Shown piece after piece: positions 36,246 through 45,174 of a stretch of 64,000 bases of DNA. The DNA is taken from NCBI RefSeq assembly GCF_001424305.1, contig NZ_LMPD01000001.1, forward strand, positions 310,001-374,000, given 5' to 3'. Made by a program: the position numbers and the translations under genes. Source of the DNA: Pedobacter sp. Leaf176 (lineage in GTDB: Bacteria; Bacteroidota; Bacteroidia; Sphingobacteriales; Sphingobacteriaceae). Every line of letters begins with the position of its first letter. The first letter of the stretch is position 1. The notes below the pieces were generated by a model. That model had not been told where the DNA came from, searched no databases, and saw nothing but the letters and a program-made list of their open reading frames with translations.

Positions 36246-37496
36246 TTAAAGGGTAAATTCAGCTTTAACTTTATCTACGAAATCTAATTTTTCCCATGTA
36301 AAAAGCTCAACTGTTACGCTTTTCTCTTCACCATTTGGCGTTCTGAAAGTTTTGGTAACCGTTTCGGGTTTTCTTCCCATATGACCGTATGCAGCGGTTT
36401 CGCTGTAGATTGGATTTCTCAATTTTAACCTCTGCTCAATGAAGTAAGGGCGCATATCGAAAATTGATTCTACCTTTTTGCTTATTTCGCCATCTGTAAG
36501 GCCTACTTTAGAAGTTCCGTAAGTAACCACATTTATTGATGTTGGCTTGGCAACACCAATAGCATAACTTACCTGAACTAAAATTTCATCGGCGATGCCG
36601 GCAGCGACTAAGTTTTTAGCAATATGACGGGTTGCATAGGCTGCACTTCTGTCTACTTTACTTGGATCTTTACCTGAAAATGCACCACCACCGTGTGCGC
36701 CCTTGCCGCCGTAAGTATCAACAATAATTTTTCTACCTGTTAAACCTGTATCACCATGCGGGCCGCCAATTACAAATTTTCCGGTAGGATTAATGTGGTA
36801 AGTAATCTGGTCGTTAAACAAATGGGCATATTGAGGATATTTTGCCTTAATTCTGGGAATTAAAATTGAAATCAAATCTGATTTAATTTTTGCAAGCATT
36901 GCTGCTTCTTCATCAAAATCGTCATGTTGCGTAGAAATTACGATGGCATCAATGCGTTGCGGCTTGTTATCATCAGAATACTCTAAAGTAACCTGCGATT
37001 TTGCATCCGGACGCAAATAAGTAATTTCAGAATTTTCTCTTCTTAAGTTTGCCAGTTCTATCAATAAGGCGTGAGACAAATCCAATGCTAAAGGCATGTA
37101 GTTTTCTGTCTCATTGGTTGCGTAACCAAACATCATACCCTGGTCGCCTGCGCCTTGTTCTTCTTTAGTTGTTCTATCTACACCCTGGTTAATGTCCTGA
37201 GATTGCTCGTGAATTGCAGATAAGATACCACATGAATTAGCCTCGAACATGTATTCACTTTTAGTATAACCAATTTTCTTGATTACATCACGGGCAATTT
37301 GCTGAACATCCAGATAAGTTTTGGATTTCACTTCGCCCGCCAAAATAACCTGCCCGGTGGTAACCAAAGTTTCGCAGGCAACCTTCGATTCGGAATCAAA
37401 AGCTAAGAAGTTATCAATTAAAGCATCCGAAATTTGATCGGCAATTTTATCAGGATGGCCTTCAGAGACAGATTCTGATGTAAATAAATACGACAT
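36246..37496 (-). CDS. metK: S-adenosylmethionine synthetase
   Basis: 416 residues, typical MetK length. The N-terminal [21 protein letters not shown] motif is intact. The central [12 protein letters not shown] motif and the [19 protein letters not shown]-loop-like motif are both present. It makes SAM from ATP and methionine. The 160-nt leader on the minus strand folds into two elements and resembles a SAM-II-type riboswitch, which would fit feedback control of this gene. It ends at a shared terminator. Confidence 0.97.
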   Translation of the reverse strand: MSYLFTSESVSEGHPDKIADQISDALIDNFLAFDSESKVACETLVTTGQVILAGEVKSKTYLDVQQIARDVIKKIGYTKSEYMFEANSCGILSAIHEQSQDINQGVDRTTKEEQGAGDQGMMFGYATNETENYMPLALDLSHALLIELANLRRENSEITYLRPDAKSQVTLEYSDDNKPQRIDAIVISTQHDDFDEEAAMLAKIKSDLISILIPRIKAKYPQYAHLFNDQITYHINPTGKFVIGGPHGDTGLTGRKIIVDTYGGKGAHGGGAFSGKDPSKVDRSAAYATRHIAKNLVAAGIADEILVQVSYAIGVAKPTSINVVTYGTSKVGLTDGEISKKVESIFDMRPYFIEQRLKLRNPIYSETAAYGHMGRKPETVTKTFRTPNGEEKSVTVELFTWEKLDFVDKVKAEFTL

Positions 37497-37534
37497 GTAT
37501 TAAATAATTAAGAATGAAATTAAAACAATTTAAT

Positions 37535-37646
37535 ATTGCTAATGTTCCCTGAAACCAGGTTCATTGTATTATAGGAAGGTATTAGCAATTTTTTTAAGTG
37601 GTTGCAATCCGGTCCCGATGTCTCGGGATAGCAAATCAATCCACTT
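37535..37646 (-). ncRNA. Structured metK leader, candidate SAM-II/SAM-V-like riboswitch with a long loop
   Basis: Read on the minus strand. P1 is AAGTGG (37646-37641) pairing with CCACTT (37601-37596). Inside it are GATTT (37637-37633), a perfect hairpin TCCCGA-GACA-TCGGGA (37628-37613), and ATTGCAA just before the 3' arm. After P1 comes an A-run and TTGCTAA (37588-37582). That order of conserved pieces recalls the SAM-II core (GAUUU, UUGCAA, GCUAA). A second perfect 9-bp stem (37589-37581 with 37543-37535) sequesters TTGCTAA and could be the alternative fold. The match is by eye; pseudoknot pairing is not fully resolved. Confidence 0.5.
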
Positions 37647-37656
37647 TTAAACGTTG

Positions 37657-37685
37657 CAAAATTAGCATATTTTCTTTATTTCAAA
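37657..37685 (-). promoter_or_regulatory. metK promoter
   Basis: On the minus strand TTTG (37685-37682), 17 nt, TAATTTTG (37664-37657). It starts the transcript just before the structured leader and implies a 5' UTR of about 155 nt. Confidence 0.55.
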
Positions 37686-37720
37686 AATTATAGATTATTT
37701 TGTGTCCTCATTCTAAAGTC

Positions 37721-38602
37721 TTGCAAGTCAAAATTAATATTTTATTCATAATTAACCCCATCTCAGGCGGAAGGGCAAAACTGCGCATTCCTGCGCTTAT
37801 AGATAGATATCTGAATAAAGAAAAATTCAATGCAAATTTCTTTTTAACTGAATATCCAGGCCATGCATCGGAAATTGTTGAAGAGGCGATAGCAAAAGAT
37901 TTTGAAGTATTCGTTGCAGCCGGAGGCGACGGAACGATAAATGAAGTTGCGTCGAAAGTGCTCGAACACGGGAAAACACTTGGAATTTTACCTTTGGGAT
38001 CAGGAAACGGTTTAGCGAGATTCTTAAACATTCCGCAAAATTTAAAGGCCGCTATCTTGCTGCTCAATCAGTTTAAAAAAGATAGGATCGATTCTGCTTA
38101 TTTTAACAACAAATACTTTTTCAACCTGGCGGGGATGGGTTTTGATGCCCATCTGAGTTCTGCTTTTTCTAAAGATAAGAGAAGAGGATTGGCAGGATAC
38201 ATTAAATTAAGCCTTAAGGAAGTATTTAGCTATAAAGAGGAAATTTATGAAATCAATATAGACGGCGTAAATTATAAGAGAAAAGCATTTGCGGTTACTA
38301 TCGCTAATTCATCTCAGTATGGTAACAATGTTTACATTTCGCCTGATGCCTCCGTGAAAGATGGCTTACTGGATGTTTGTATTATCAAACCATTTTCCAT
38401 ATTGAAACTACCCCTTCTAAGTTATGTTTTGCTAAAGGGCACAGCAGAAGCTTCTGATATGATAGAAATTATTAAAGGAAAAGACATCAGAATATCCAGG
38501 CCAAAAGATGGGCCGGTCCATGTTGACGGAGAACCGTTAAAAATGGGGAAGGAAATACAAATTACTGTAAATCCATTATCATTGGAGGTGATTGTTCCCT
38601 GA
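37721..38602 (+). CDS. Diacylglycerol/lipid kinase family protein (YegS/DgkB-like)
   Basis: About 293 residues of the DAGK catalytic fold. FIINPISGGRAK is the N-terminal nucleotide-binding motif, and AAGGDGTINEVASKVL with LGILPLGSGNGLARFL is the GGDGT catalytic core. A C-terminal lid strand ends in GPVHVDGEPL. No ATG is in place: I use the TTG at 37721 (reading MQVKINILFIINP), which fits the family start, while a TTG at 37700 is possible. It phosphorylates a lipid such as diacylglycerol or a sphingoid base; the substrate cannot be told from sequence. Confidence 0.85.
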   Translation: MQVKINILFIINPISGGRAKLRIPALIDRYLNKEKFNANFFLTEYPGHASEIVEEAIAKDFEVFVAAGGDGTINEVASKVLEHGKTLGILPLGSGNGLARFLNIPQNLKAAILLLNQFKKDRIDSAYFNNKYFFNLAGMGFDAHLSSAFSKDKRRGLAGYIKLSLKEVFSYKEEIYEINIDGVNYKRKAFAVTIANSSQYGNNVYISPDASVKDGLLDVCIIKPFSILKLPLLSYVLLKGTAEASDMIEIIKGKDIRISRPKDGPVHVDGEPLKMGKEIQITVNPLSLEVIVP

Positions 38603-38607
38603 TCATC

Positions 38608-38640
38608 TTTGCAGCCATTTCAAATCTTCCCTTACATTTG
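38608..38640 (+). promoter_or_regulatory. Promoter of the SUI1-type factor, implying a leaderless mRNA
   Basis: TTTG at 38608-38611, a 21-nt spacer, TACATTTG at 38633-38640. The ATG begins at 38645, only four bases after the box, so transcription probably starts at the A of ATG. Confidence 0.65.
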
Positions 38641-38644
38641 TATT

Positions 38645-38995
38645 ATGAAACCAAAAAAAAATAGTTTAAGTGATTTAGGCGGGATCATGTACTCTACAAA
38701 CCCCGATTTTGAATACCCGATAGAAACAGATGATATGGCTACCGCCCCAAATCAGCAACAAGACTTACGGGTAATGCTCGATAAAAAGAATCGTGGAGGT
38801 AAAGCTGTAACGCTAATTACAGGCTTTAAAGGGAAAACTGAAGATTTGGAGATTTTGGGCAAAATGCTGAAAAATAAATGTGGTGTTGGTGGTTCCGTTA
38901 AAGACGGCGAAATTCTAATTCAGGGCGACGTTAGAGATAAGGTATTGCTTTTGCTTCAAAAACAGGGTTATAAAGTAAAAAAAGCAGGAGGATAG
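38645..38995 (+). CDS. SUI1/eIF1-like translation initiation factor (YciH family)
   Basis: 116 residues. The C-terminal half is the SUI1 domain: [38 protein letters not shown] and [20 protein letters not shown]. The N-terminal 45 residues are a linker beginning [17 protein letters not shown]. It would bind the small ribosomal subunit near the P site. The ATG at 38645 is fixed by the promoter box that ends at 38640, which rules out an upstream TTG frame start at 38609. Confidence 0.92.
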   Translation: MKPKKNSLSDLGGIMYSTNPDFEYPIETDDMATAPNQQQDLRVMLDKKNRGGKAVTLITGFKGKTEDLEILGKMLKNKCGVGGSVKDGEILIQGDVRDKVLLLLQKQGYKVKKAGG

Positions 38996-39118
38996 CCGGG
39001 CTGCTTAGTGTATTTTTCAAAAATTTTTAACCTCCTTTTTATTTGCTTAAATAATTGTATATAAGATGATTAAGTCATAGCGTACAAGCTACAATATGTA
39101 AAAAAGTCGTTTAAAAAA

Positions 39119-39151
39119 TTTGATTCTTCCGTAAAAATCTGATTACATTTG
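39119..39151 (+). promoter_or_regulatory. pckA promoter
   Basis: TTTG at 39119-39122, a 21-nt spacer, TACATTTG at 39144-39151. The ATG at 39174 follows after a leader of roughly 17 nt. Confidence 0.7.
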
Positions 39152-39173
39152 CTCCACTAACTAACTTATTGTT

Positions 39174-40769
39174 ATGAGCAAAATGGAACTTCAATCGCCG
39201 GATTTAAGCTATTTAAATCTCCAGCCTGGTTTATGTGTTAAATATCAGTTATCTGCTGCCGAACTGGTTAGAGAAGCACTTAAAAATGAGGAGGGCATTT
39301 TGGCTTCTTCGGGTGCTCTTGCTGTTGATACCGGAAAGTTTACCGGCCGGTCACCTAAAGACAGGTATATTGTATGCGATGAGGTTACAGAAGACAGCGT
39401 TTGGTGGGGTGATGTTAATATCAAGTTTAGTCCATCAAATTTCGACAAGCTCTTTCACAAAATCACCACTTACTTAAATAATAAAACAATTTATGTCAGG
39501 GATGCAAAGGCTTGCGCAGATCCTAGTTATTCAATTTCCATCAGGGTCGTAACAGAAAATGCCTATCAAAATCTTTTTGCAAATAATTTATTCCTGCGTC
39601 CGGCAGAAGACGAATTAGGTAAAACTCCGGAATGGACAATTATTGCTGCCCCTGGTTTTTACGCTGATTCACTCGTCGATGGCACGAGGAAGGAAAATTT
39701 TTCGATTATAAACCTTTCAAAGAAGATGATTTTGATTGGTGGAACAGGCTACACCGGGGAAATTAAAAAGGGCATATTTTCAGTTCTAAACTTTCTGTTG
39801 CCTACATATAATGATACGCTTTCTATGCATTGTTCAGCTAATTTGGGTGTAAACGGCGATACAGCCATCTTTTTCGGCCTGTCGGGAACAGGTAAGACCA
39901 CTTTGTCAGCCGATCCTCAAAGGTCCCTAATTGGCGACGACGAACATGGTTGGGGAACAGAGTCCATATTCAATTTCGAAGGTGGATGTTACGCCAAATG
40001 TGTGGATTTAACTTTGGAAAAAGAACCACAGATATTTAAAGCAATTAAATTCGGTGCACTATTAGAAAACATAAACTTTTATCCAGATAGCCATGATGTA
40101 GATTTTTCGAACATTGAAAAAACTGAGAACACCAGGGTTGCTTATCCTATCAATTATATTGATAACGCTGTCCTGCCATCAGTGGCATCAAGACCTGAAA
40201 ATATATTTTTCTTAACAGCAGATGCTTTTGGCGTGCTTCCGCCAATATCTAAATTAACTGTCGAACAGGCCATGTTTCATTTTATGAACGGCTACACAGC
40301 AAAAATCGCAGGCACAGAAGCCGGCATTACTGAGCCTCAGTTAACTTTTTCAGCCTGTTTTGGTAAGGCATTTCTGCCTTTGCACCCTTCAAAATACGCG
40401 GATTTATTAGGTAAAAGGATAAAAGAGCATAACGTGAATGTCTGGCTGGTAAATACCGGGTGGACAGGCGGACCGTATGGGATTGGGCAAAGGATGAAAT
40501 TAAAATATACCAGGGCGATGATCACTGCTGCATTAAATGGTGATTTAGCGCACCACAATTACAAAAAGCACCATGTATTTGAGTTAATGATGCCTTTACA
40601 TTGCCTTAACGTTCCTGATGACGTTCTGGATCCGGCAAAAACGTGGAATAGCCAGGAAGAATATTTTATAAAGGCCTATGAATTAAATAACGCATTTATT
40701 GAAAATTTTAAACAATTTCAGCAAACTAAGGTGTCAGAAGAGGCCAAAGAAGTATTGAAAATGTGTTAA
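39174..40769 (+). CDS. pckA: ATP-dependent phosphoenolpyruvate carboxykinase
   Basis: 531 residues, typical of the ATP-dependent form. The kinase P-loop FFGLSGTGKTTLSADP and the adjoining LIGDDEHGW metal-binding motif are intact. FTGRSPKDRYIV near residue 50 and NTGWTGGPYGIGQRMKL near 425 are further family signatures. It converts oxaloacetate and ATP to PEP and CO2 in gluconeogenesis. A second ATG four codons in (39183) cannot be excluded. It is monocistronic with its own promoter and terminator. Confidence 0.96.
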   Translation: MSKMELQSPDLSYLNLQPGLCVKYQLSAAELVREALKNEEGILASSGALAVDTGKFTGRSPKDRYIVCDEVTEDSVWWGDVNIKFSPSNFDKLFHKITTYLNNKTIYVRDAKACADPSYSISIRVVTENAYQNLFANNLFLRPAEDELGKTPEWTIIAAPGFYADSLVDGTRKENFSIINLSKKMILIGGTGYTGEIKKGIFSVLNFLLPTYNDTLSMHCSANLGVNGDTAIFFGLSGTGKTTLSADPQRSLIGDDEHGWGTESIFNFEGGCYAKCVDLTLEKEPQIFKAIKFGALLENINFYPDSHDVDFSNIEKTENTRVAYPINYIDNAVLPSVASRPENIFFLTADAFGVLPPISKLTVEQAMFHFMNGYTAKIAGTEAGITEPQLTFSACFGKAFLPLHPSKYADLLGKRIKEHNVNVWLVNTGWTGGPYGIGQRMKLKYTRAMITAALNGDLAHHNYKKHHVFELMMPLHCLNVPDDVLDPAKTWNSQEEYFIKAYELNNAFIENFKQFQQTKVSEEAKEVLKMC

Positions 40770-40841
40770 AATGCAGTTTTAAATGCATTTTTTGATCAAA
40801 AAATTTGCAATTCGATTTTTTTTTAGTTTTCATTGTGAAAG

Positions 40842-40869
40842 AATTGCCTCCGGCTGGGGCAATTTTTTT
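40842..40869 (+). terminator. Terminator downstream of pckA
   Basis: AATTGCC (40842-40848) pairs with GGCAATT (40858-40864), followed by T to 40869. It lies 73 bp after the pckA stop. Confidence 0.75.
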
Positions 40870-40939
40870 GTTATAGACCGACATATAAGTGGTGAACTAA
40901 AAAGTTAAGTAACGATTTAATTGTTTATTGATTTATTAA

Positions 40940-40969
40940 TTTGTAATTTAAAATCAATTTATAAATTTG
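40940..40969 (+). promoter_or_regulatory. Promoter of the exbB-exbD-exbD-tonB operon
   Basis: TTTG at 40940-40943, 18 nt, TAAATTTG at 40962-40969. The leader to the ATG at 41069 is about 95 nt, A-rich and without an evident hairpin. Confidence 0.65.
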
Positions 40970-41068
40970 TTTTCGCAACAAAATCAGGTAAACTTGCGTT
41001 GTGTGTAATACAATATAAAAAAACAGCTAAAAATTAAAACAAGAACTAAAACTAAAAATTAAAAAAAA

Positions 41069-41899
41069 ATGGCAAACGCACCAAAACCAACAACTGTTAA
41101 AACTGAAAGCTCTTCAAGTGCATCGAATGTATTTGCAACATTTGTTATTCCAATTTGTATCGTTATCGGATTTGTAATCTGGAGATTCGTATTGGGTGCT
41201 TCTGATAACTTTATCGGAGGAGACAACAATAATTTACCATTACCTAACAACTACCCTGGTACAGCCTATAAAGGTGGTCCGATTGTAGCTATTTTAATCG
41301 GCTTACTTTTAGTTGTTATCGTTTTCTCTATCGAGCGTTTGATCGTAATTGGTAAAGCAAGCGGTAAATCGAGCTTAGATACATTTATCGTTAAAGTAAA
41401 AGGTTTCTTAAATTCTGGCAACATCGAAGCTGCTAAAGCGGAATGTGATAAACAACAAGGTTCAGTTGCTGCAGTAATTAAATCGGGTTTAAAAAAATAC
41501 AGTGAAGTAGAAGCAGACACGAATATGGACGTTGAGCAGTCAATTGTGGCCATCCAAAAAGAAGTAGAGGAAGCAACTGCATTAGAAATGCCAATGTTAG
41601 AGCAAAACCTAACTGTAATCGCAACTTTAGTGTCAATTGGTACACTAATCGGTTTATTAGGTACTGTAACAGGTATGATTCGTGCATTCGCTGGTTTGGC
41701 AAACTCTGGAGCTCCGGATCAATCAGCATTAGCGGTAGGTATTTCTGAGGCATTAATTAACACCATGACAGGTATTGCTGTATCTACTTTAGCTATTATC
41801 ATGTATAACATCCTGACTTCTAAAATTGACAAGTTAACTTATGCAATTGATGAAGCTGGTTTCAGCATCGTTCAAACATACGCTAGTTCGCATAAATAA
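41069..41899 (+). CDS. exbB: MotA/TolQ/ExbB proton-channel protein
   Basis: 276 residues with three transmembrane segments: FATFVIPICIVIGFVIWRF, PIVAILIGLLLVVIVFSIERL, and the pair around LTVIATLVSIGTLIGLLGTVTGM and TGIAVSTLAIIMYNIL. The TolQ/ExbB core GLLGTVTGMIRAFAGLA is intact. It forms the proton-driven motor with the ExbD proteins that follows and energises TonB-dependent receptors such as the two SusC proteins in this window. It is the first gene of a seven-gene run. Confidence 0.92.
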   Translation: MANAPKPTTVKTESSSSASNVFATFVIPICIVIGFVIWRFVLGASDNFIGGDNNNLPLPNNYPGTAYKGGPIVAILIGLLLVVIVFSIERLIVIGKASGKSSLDTFIVKVKGFLNSGNIEAAKAECDKQQGSVAAVIKSGLKKYSEVEADTNMDVEQSIVAIQKEVEEATALEMPMLEQNLTVIATLVSIGTLIGLLGTVTGMIRAFAGLANSGAPDQSALAVGISEALINTMTGIAVSTLAIIMYNILTSKIDKLTYAIDEAGFSIVQTYASSHK

Positions 41900-41978
41900 G
41901 AATTTTGAAAAAATTTTTACCGGCTTTATGGAAAACCGGAAAAAAGATCATCATTATTAAAAAACTAGTAAAAATATT

Positions 41979-42596
41979 ATGCCTAGAATAAAAGTTAAAA
42001 GAACGAGTACAGTGACAGATATGACGGCCATGTGTGATGTGGCATCATTGTTACTTACTTTCTTCATTTTGACTGCTACGGCAAGACAACCCGAACCATT
42101 AGCTGTTTCGACGCCTTCATCTACTTACGAGTATAAGGTGCCTGCAGAGAATAACGCAGTTTTAACAATTGGGCAAGGGAAAGTTTTCTTCGAAGTAGCA
42201 GGAACAAAAGTGAGACAAAGAACATTGGAGCTGATGGGCGAACAGTACAAGATAGCGTTCACGCCTGATGAAAGTAAAAAGTTTTCAAATATTGGAAGTT
42301 TTGGCGTGCCAATACAAAATTTAAAATCATTAATTTCTATGAATCCCGGAGATCGGATGAAACCAGGTGTTCAGCCAGGTATTCCTTCTGATTCAACCGA
42401 TAATCAGCTGAATTCTTGGGTTTTAAATGCACGTAAAGCCACTAAAGAACTTAACAACCAAGACATGAGAATTAGCATCAAAGGTGATGCTAAAGAAGAG
42501 TATCCTATTGTGAAAAAAGTTGTTGATGTCCTTCAGAAGCAAAAAGTGAATAAGTTTTTGCTGGTAACAAATTCTGAAGCTAAAAAGAAGAAATAA
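41979..42596 (+). CDS. exbD: ExbD/TolR-family protein (first of tandem pair)
   Basis: 205 residues with one N-terminal transmembrane helix (MTAMCDVASLLLTFFILTATA) carrying the membrane Asp at CDVAS, then a long periplasmic domain. It lacks the VDLMF sequence of the second ExbD and is 37 residues longer, so the pair is old and divergent rather than a fresh duplication. The second exbD follows after 3 bp. Tandem ExbD genes are known from other Bacteroidota and Xanthomonas. Confidence 0.88.
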   Translation: MPRIKVKRTSTVTDMTAMCDVASLLLTFFILTATARQPEPLAVSTPSSTYEYKVPAENNAVLTIGQGKVFFEVAGTKVRQRTLELMGEQYKIAFTPDESKKFSNIGSFGVPIQNLKSLISMNPGDRMKPGVQPGIPSDSTDNQLNSWVLNARKATKELNNQDMRISIKGDAKEEYPIVKKVVDVLQKQKVNKFLLVTNSEAKKKK

Positions 42597-42599
42597 GAA

Positions 42600-43106
42600 A
42601 TGGCAGAATTAAACACAGGCGGGAAGAAAGCCACGCCAAGAGTCGACATGACTCCAATGGTTGATTTAATGTTTCTTTTGGTAACATTTTTTATCTTAAC
42701 TACAGTGATTTCTACGCCTCAGGCAATGGATATTACGAAGCCTGATAAGAATGATAAACTGCCTGAAAACAGATTGGAACTTAAGGCGACAAAAACTATG
42801 ACAGTTCTATTGGGCAAAAACAATAAGATAGCATGGTATATGGGTGAAGCGGGTAAAAGTTCACCAGTTATTGAATCATTCTCAGATATTGAGAAAACAA
42901 TTGATGAAAATAGAACAAAAGCAAATAATTCTGGTGTAGCAGGTGAATTTACTGTTTTGGTTAAACCAACTAGTGGTTCTACTTTCCAAAATTTTGTTGA
43001 TATGATGGATGAGCTGGAGATTATGAAAGTTAATTCTCGTCAAATTGATGATGACAACATCCTTGATAATGAGAAGGCTTTCATGAAGGAACAAGGAATT
43101 TTATAA
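42600..43106 (+). CDS. exbD: ExbD/TolR-family protein (second of tandem pair)
   Basis: 168 residues. A short Lys-rich cytoplasmic start is followed by RVDMTPMVDLMFLLVTFFILTT, the single helix with the functional Asp in VDLMF. The periplasmic domain shares many blocks with the orphan ExbD at 35676. It is translated 3 bp after the first exbD and 16 bp before tonB, so it is co-transcribed with both. Confidence 0.92.
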   Translation: MAELNTGGKKATPRVDMTPMVDLMFLLVTFFILTTVISTPQAMDITKPDKNDKLPENRLELKATKTMTVLLGKNNKIAWYMGEAGKSSPVIESFSDIEKTIDENRTKANNSGVAGEFTVLVKPTSGSTFQNFVDMMDELEIMKVNSRQIDDDNILDNEKAFMKEQGIL

Positions 43107-43122
43107 TTAGTAATCAGGAATT

Positions 43123-43938
43123 ATGTCGAAGTTAGATATATTTAGAAAAGAATGGCTGGAAGTCGTTTTTGCTGATAAAAACAAAGCTTATGGTGCTTAC
43201 CAATTAAGAAAAGGTAGCGCTAACAATACAACTAAAGCATTGCTTTACGGTTCTGTTGTATTTTTGATTTTGTTTTTCTCACCGAAAATCTACAGTCTTA
43301 TAAAAGGCGCTATTCCGGAAGAGGAAAAATTAAAGGCACAGGAAGTGGTACTTAGTCCACCGCCCCCTGTTAACCCTGAAACGCCACCTCCGCCACCAGT
43401 AGAGCCACCGCCACCAAAAGTTGATCAGGTAAAAATGCCACCTCCGATTGTAAAACCGGATATTGAAGTTCAGGACGAACCACCTACAGTCGAAAAACTA
43501 AAAGAGGCAGATCCAGGACAAAAAGATATCAAAGGTGATCCTACTGCGGATATCGTTATTGCAGAACCAGTTGGTGAAGGACCTAAGAAAGAGGCAGCTG
43601 TTGCTGTTGATGATAATAAAGTTTATGACTTCGTTAGCATTGAAAAGGTTCCTGAATATCCGGGTGGTATGCCTGCCTTCTATAAATATTTAGGGCAAGC
43701 CATTAAATACCCCCCTATGGCACAGGAAAACAACGTTCAAGGTAAAGTTTGGTTGTCTTTCGTTGTGGAACGGGATGGTTCTTTAACTGATATTGTAGTA
43801 ACCCGTGGTTTAGGAAGCGGTACAGATGAGGAAGCTAAGCGTGTACTTAAAGCAAGTAAACGGTGGATCCCAGGTATCCAGAATGGTAAGCCTGTACGTG
43901 TAAAATACAACATAAACATCAACTTTACACTTCAATAG
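43123..43938 (+). CDS. tonB: Energy transducer TonB
   Basis: 271 residues. A cytoplasmic start (FRKEWLEVVFADKNKAYGAYQLR) typical of Bacteroidota TonB precedes one membrane anchor (ALLYGSVVFLILFFSP). A proline-rich periplasmic spacer follows (repeated PPPP blocks from residue about 80 to 125). The C-terminal TonB domain has YPGGMPAFYKYLGQAIKYP, GKVWLSFVVERDGSLTDI and a final VKYNININFTLQ. It transmits force from ExbBD to outer-membrane receptors. Confidence 0.95.
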   Translation: MSKLDIFRKEWLEVVFADKNKAYGAYQLRKGSANNTTKALLYGSVVFLILFFSPKIYSLIKGAIPEEEKLKAQEVVLSPPPPVNPETPPPPPVEPPPPKVDQVKMPPPIVKPDIEVQDEPPTVEKLKEADPGQKDIKGDPTADIVIAEPVGEGPKKEAAVAVDDNKVYDFVSIEKVPEYPGGMPAFYKYLGQAIKYPPMAQENNVQGKVWLSFVVERDGSLTDIVVTRGLGSGTDEEAKRVLKASKRWIPGIQNGKPVRVKYNININFTLQ

Positions 43939-43942
43939 TAGA

Positions 43943-44161
43943 ATGTTAAATTTTGATATTTTTAAGCAAAAATCGCCTAAACAGCGGTTTTTGCTCATTT
44001 TAGGCCTTATCATGTTCGTGTTTTATTTAGGTATTGGCCTTGCCTGTATATTTTGGGCTGAACTGCCTTTGAATATTGCCCGGCCTTATAAAATTGGTAT
44101 CGGGATATTTTTAATTATTTATGCTTTTGTAAGATTACTAAGCCTGGGAAGACGGGATTAA
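43943..44161 (+). CDS. Small two-helix membrane protein of unknown function
   Basis: 72 residues. A Lys/Arg-rich start (NFDIFKQKSPKQRF) is followed by two hydrophobic helices (FLLILGLIMFVFYLGIGLAC and IGIGIFLIIYAFVRLL). It is placed 4 bp after tonB and 5 bp before the PstS-like gene, so it is certainly part of the operon. The position suggests an accessory to the ExbBD-TonB complex, but this is context only. Confidence 0.75.
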   Translation: MLNFDIFKQKSPKQRFLLILGLIMFVFYLGIGLACIFWAELPLNIARPYKIGIGIFLIIYAFVRLLSLGRRD

Positions 44162-44166
44162 TCATT

Positions 44167-45066
44167 ATGAAAAGAATTATTATATTATTCTTCGCGTTAT
44201 CATTTTTTGCCTGTAAACGGAAGGAAAAAGCGAGCGGCATCGAAGAGACTCGTACTAGCGGAACGTTAAAAATACTCGTAGACGAAAGTGTCGGGCCAAT
44301 TGTTCAGCAAGAAATTGAAATATTTAAACTGGATTATCCTCAGGCAACATTTCTGACTACAGTAAAACCGGAGTTGAAATTATTGCCAGCATTTTTAAAC
44401 GACACCGCCCGAGTAATTGTTTTACCGAGAATGCTGACTAAAACAGAGGAGAAATTTTACAAACAAAGGAATATCAAAATTAATACATCGAGATTTGCAG
44501 TAGACGGATTGGCATTAATTACGAATAAAGACAATATTGATAGTACAATTAACGTTAAGGATGTAGTTGATATATTACAAGGGAAAGGATCCGGGAGACA
44601 ATTGGTATTTGATAACGCTTATTCCAGCACATTTCAGTATTTTAAACAATTGGCTAAGATTAGCCAGTTTCCTTCAAAAGATGTTTATTCTAAAAATTCC
44701 AGCAATGAAGTAATTAAACTAATTGCAGAAAATAAAAATTTTATTGGTATTTTAGGAGTTAACTGGCTTTCAGATAAGAACTCAGAATGGAGTAAGCATC
44801 AAAATAATATTAGAATATTGGGTGTAAAAAATTATATTGGTCAGCCCGGAGCTGATAGATATTACCAACCTACACAAACAAATTTGATAAACGGGGATTA
44901 TCCGTTTTTGAGAAATATAAATATAATAGATTGTGAAGGAAGGGATGGTTTAGGCACAGGGTTTGCTGTATGGTTAAGAAGTCAGAGAGGACAACTCATC
45001 GTACTAAAGTCCTCGTTGGCACCTCACAAATTAATGCCCAGAGAATTAAATATTACAAAAAAATAA
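44167..45066 (+). CDS. PstS-like phosphate-type substrate-binding lipoprotein
   Basis: 299 residues: a lipoprotein signal (FALSFFAC, Cys near 16), then a PBP-like domain. GTLKILVDESVGPIVQQEIEIF and FAVDGLALITNKDN are PstS-type. A pst ABC transporter is absent. It is fixed in the ExbBD-TonB operon between a small membrane protein and the TPR protein, so it likely has a role in the energised outer-membrane system rather than classic phosphate import. The ligand residues cannot be judged by eye. Confidence 0.82.
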   Translation: MKRIIILFFALSFFACKRKEKASGIEETRTSGTLKILVDESVGPIVQQEIEIFKLDYPQATFLTTVKPELKLLPAFLNDTARVIVLPRMLTKTEEKFYKQRNIKINTSRFAVDGLALITNKDNIDSTINVKDVVDILQGKGSGRQLVFDNAYSSTFQYFKQLAKISQFPSKDVYSKNSSNEVIKLIAENKNFIGILGVNWLSDKNSEWSKHQNNIRILGVKNYIGQPGADRYYQPTQTNLINGDYPFLRNINIIDCEGRDGLGTGFAVWLRSQRGQLIVLKSSLAPHKLMPRELNITKK

Positions 45067-45174
45067 TAAATTGAACCACGGTTGCCTGATAGCAATCAAA
45101 TTAAAAACAGATATCAGATAAGGACTGCTTTACATAAGCAACTTTATAACCATTAAAAAACATATTAAAGAACT

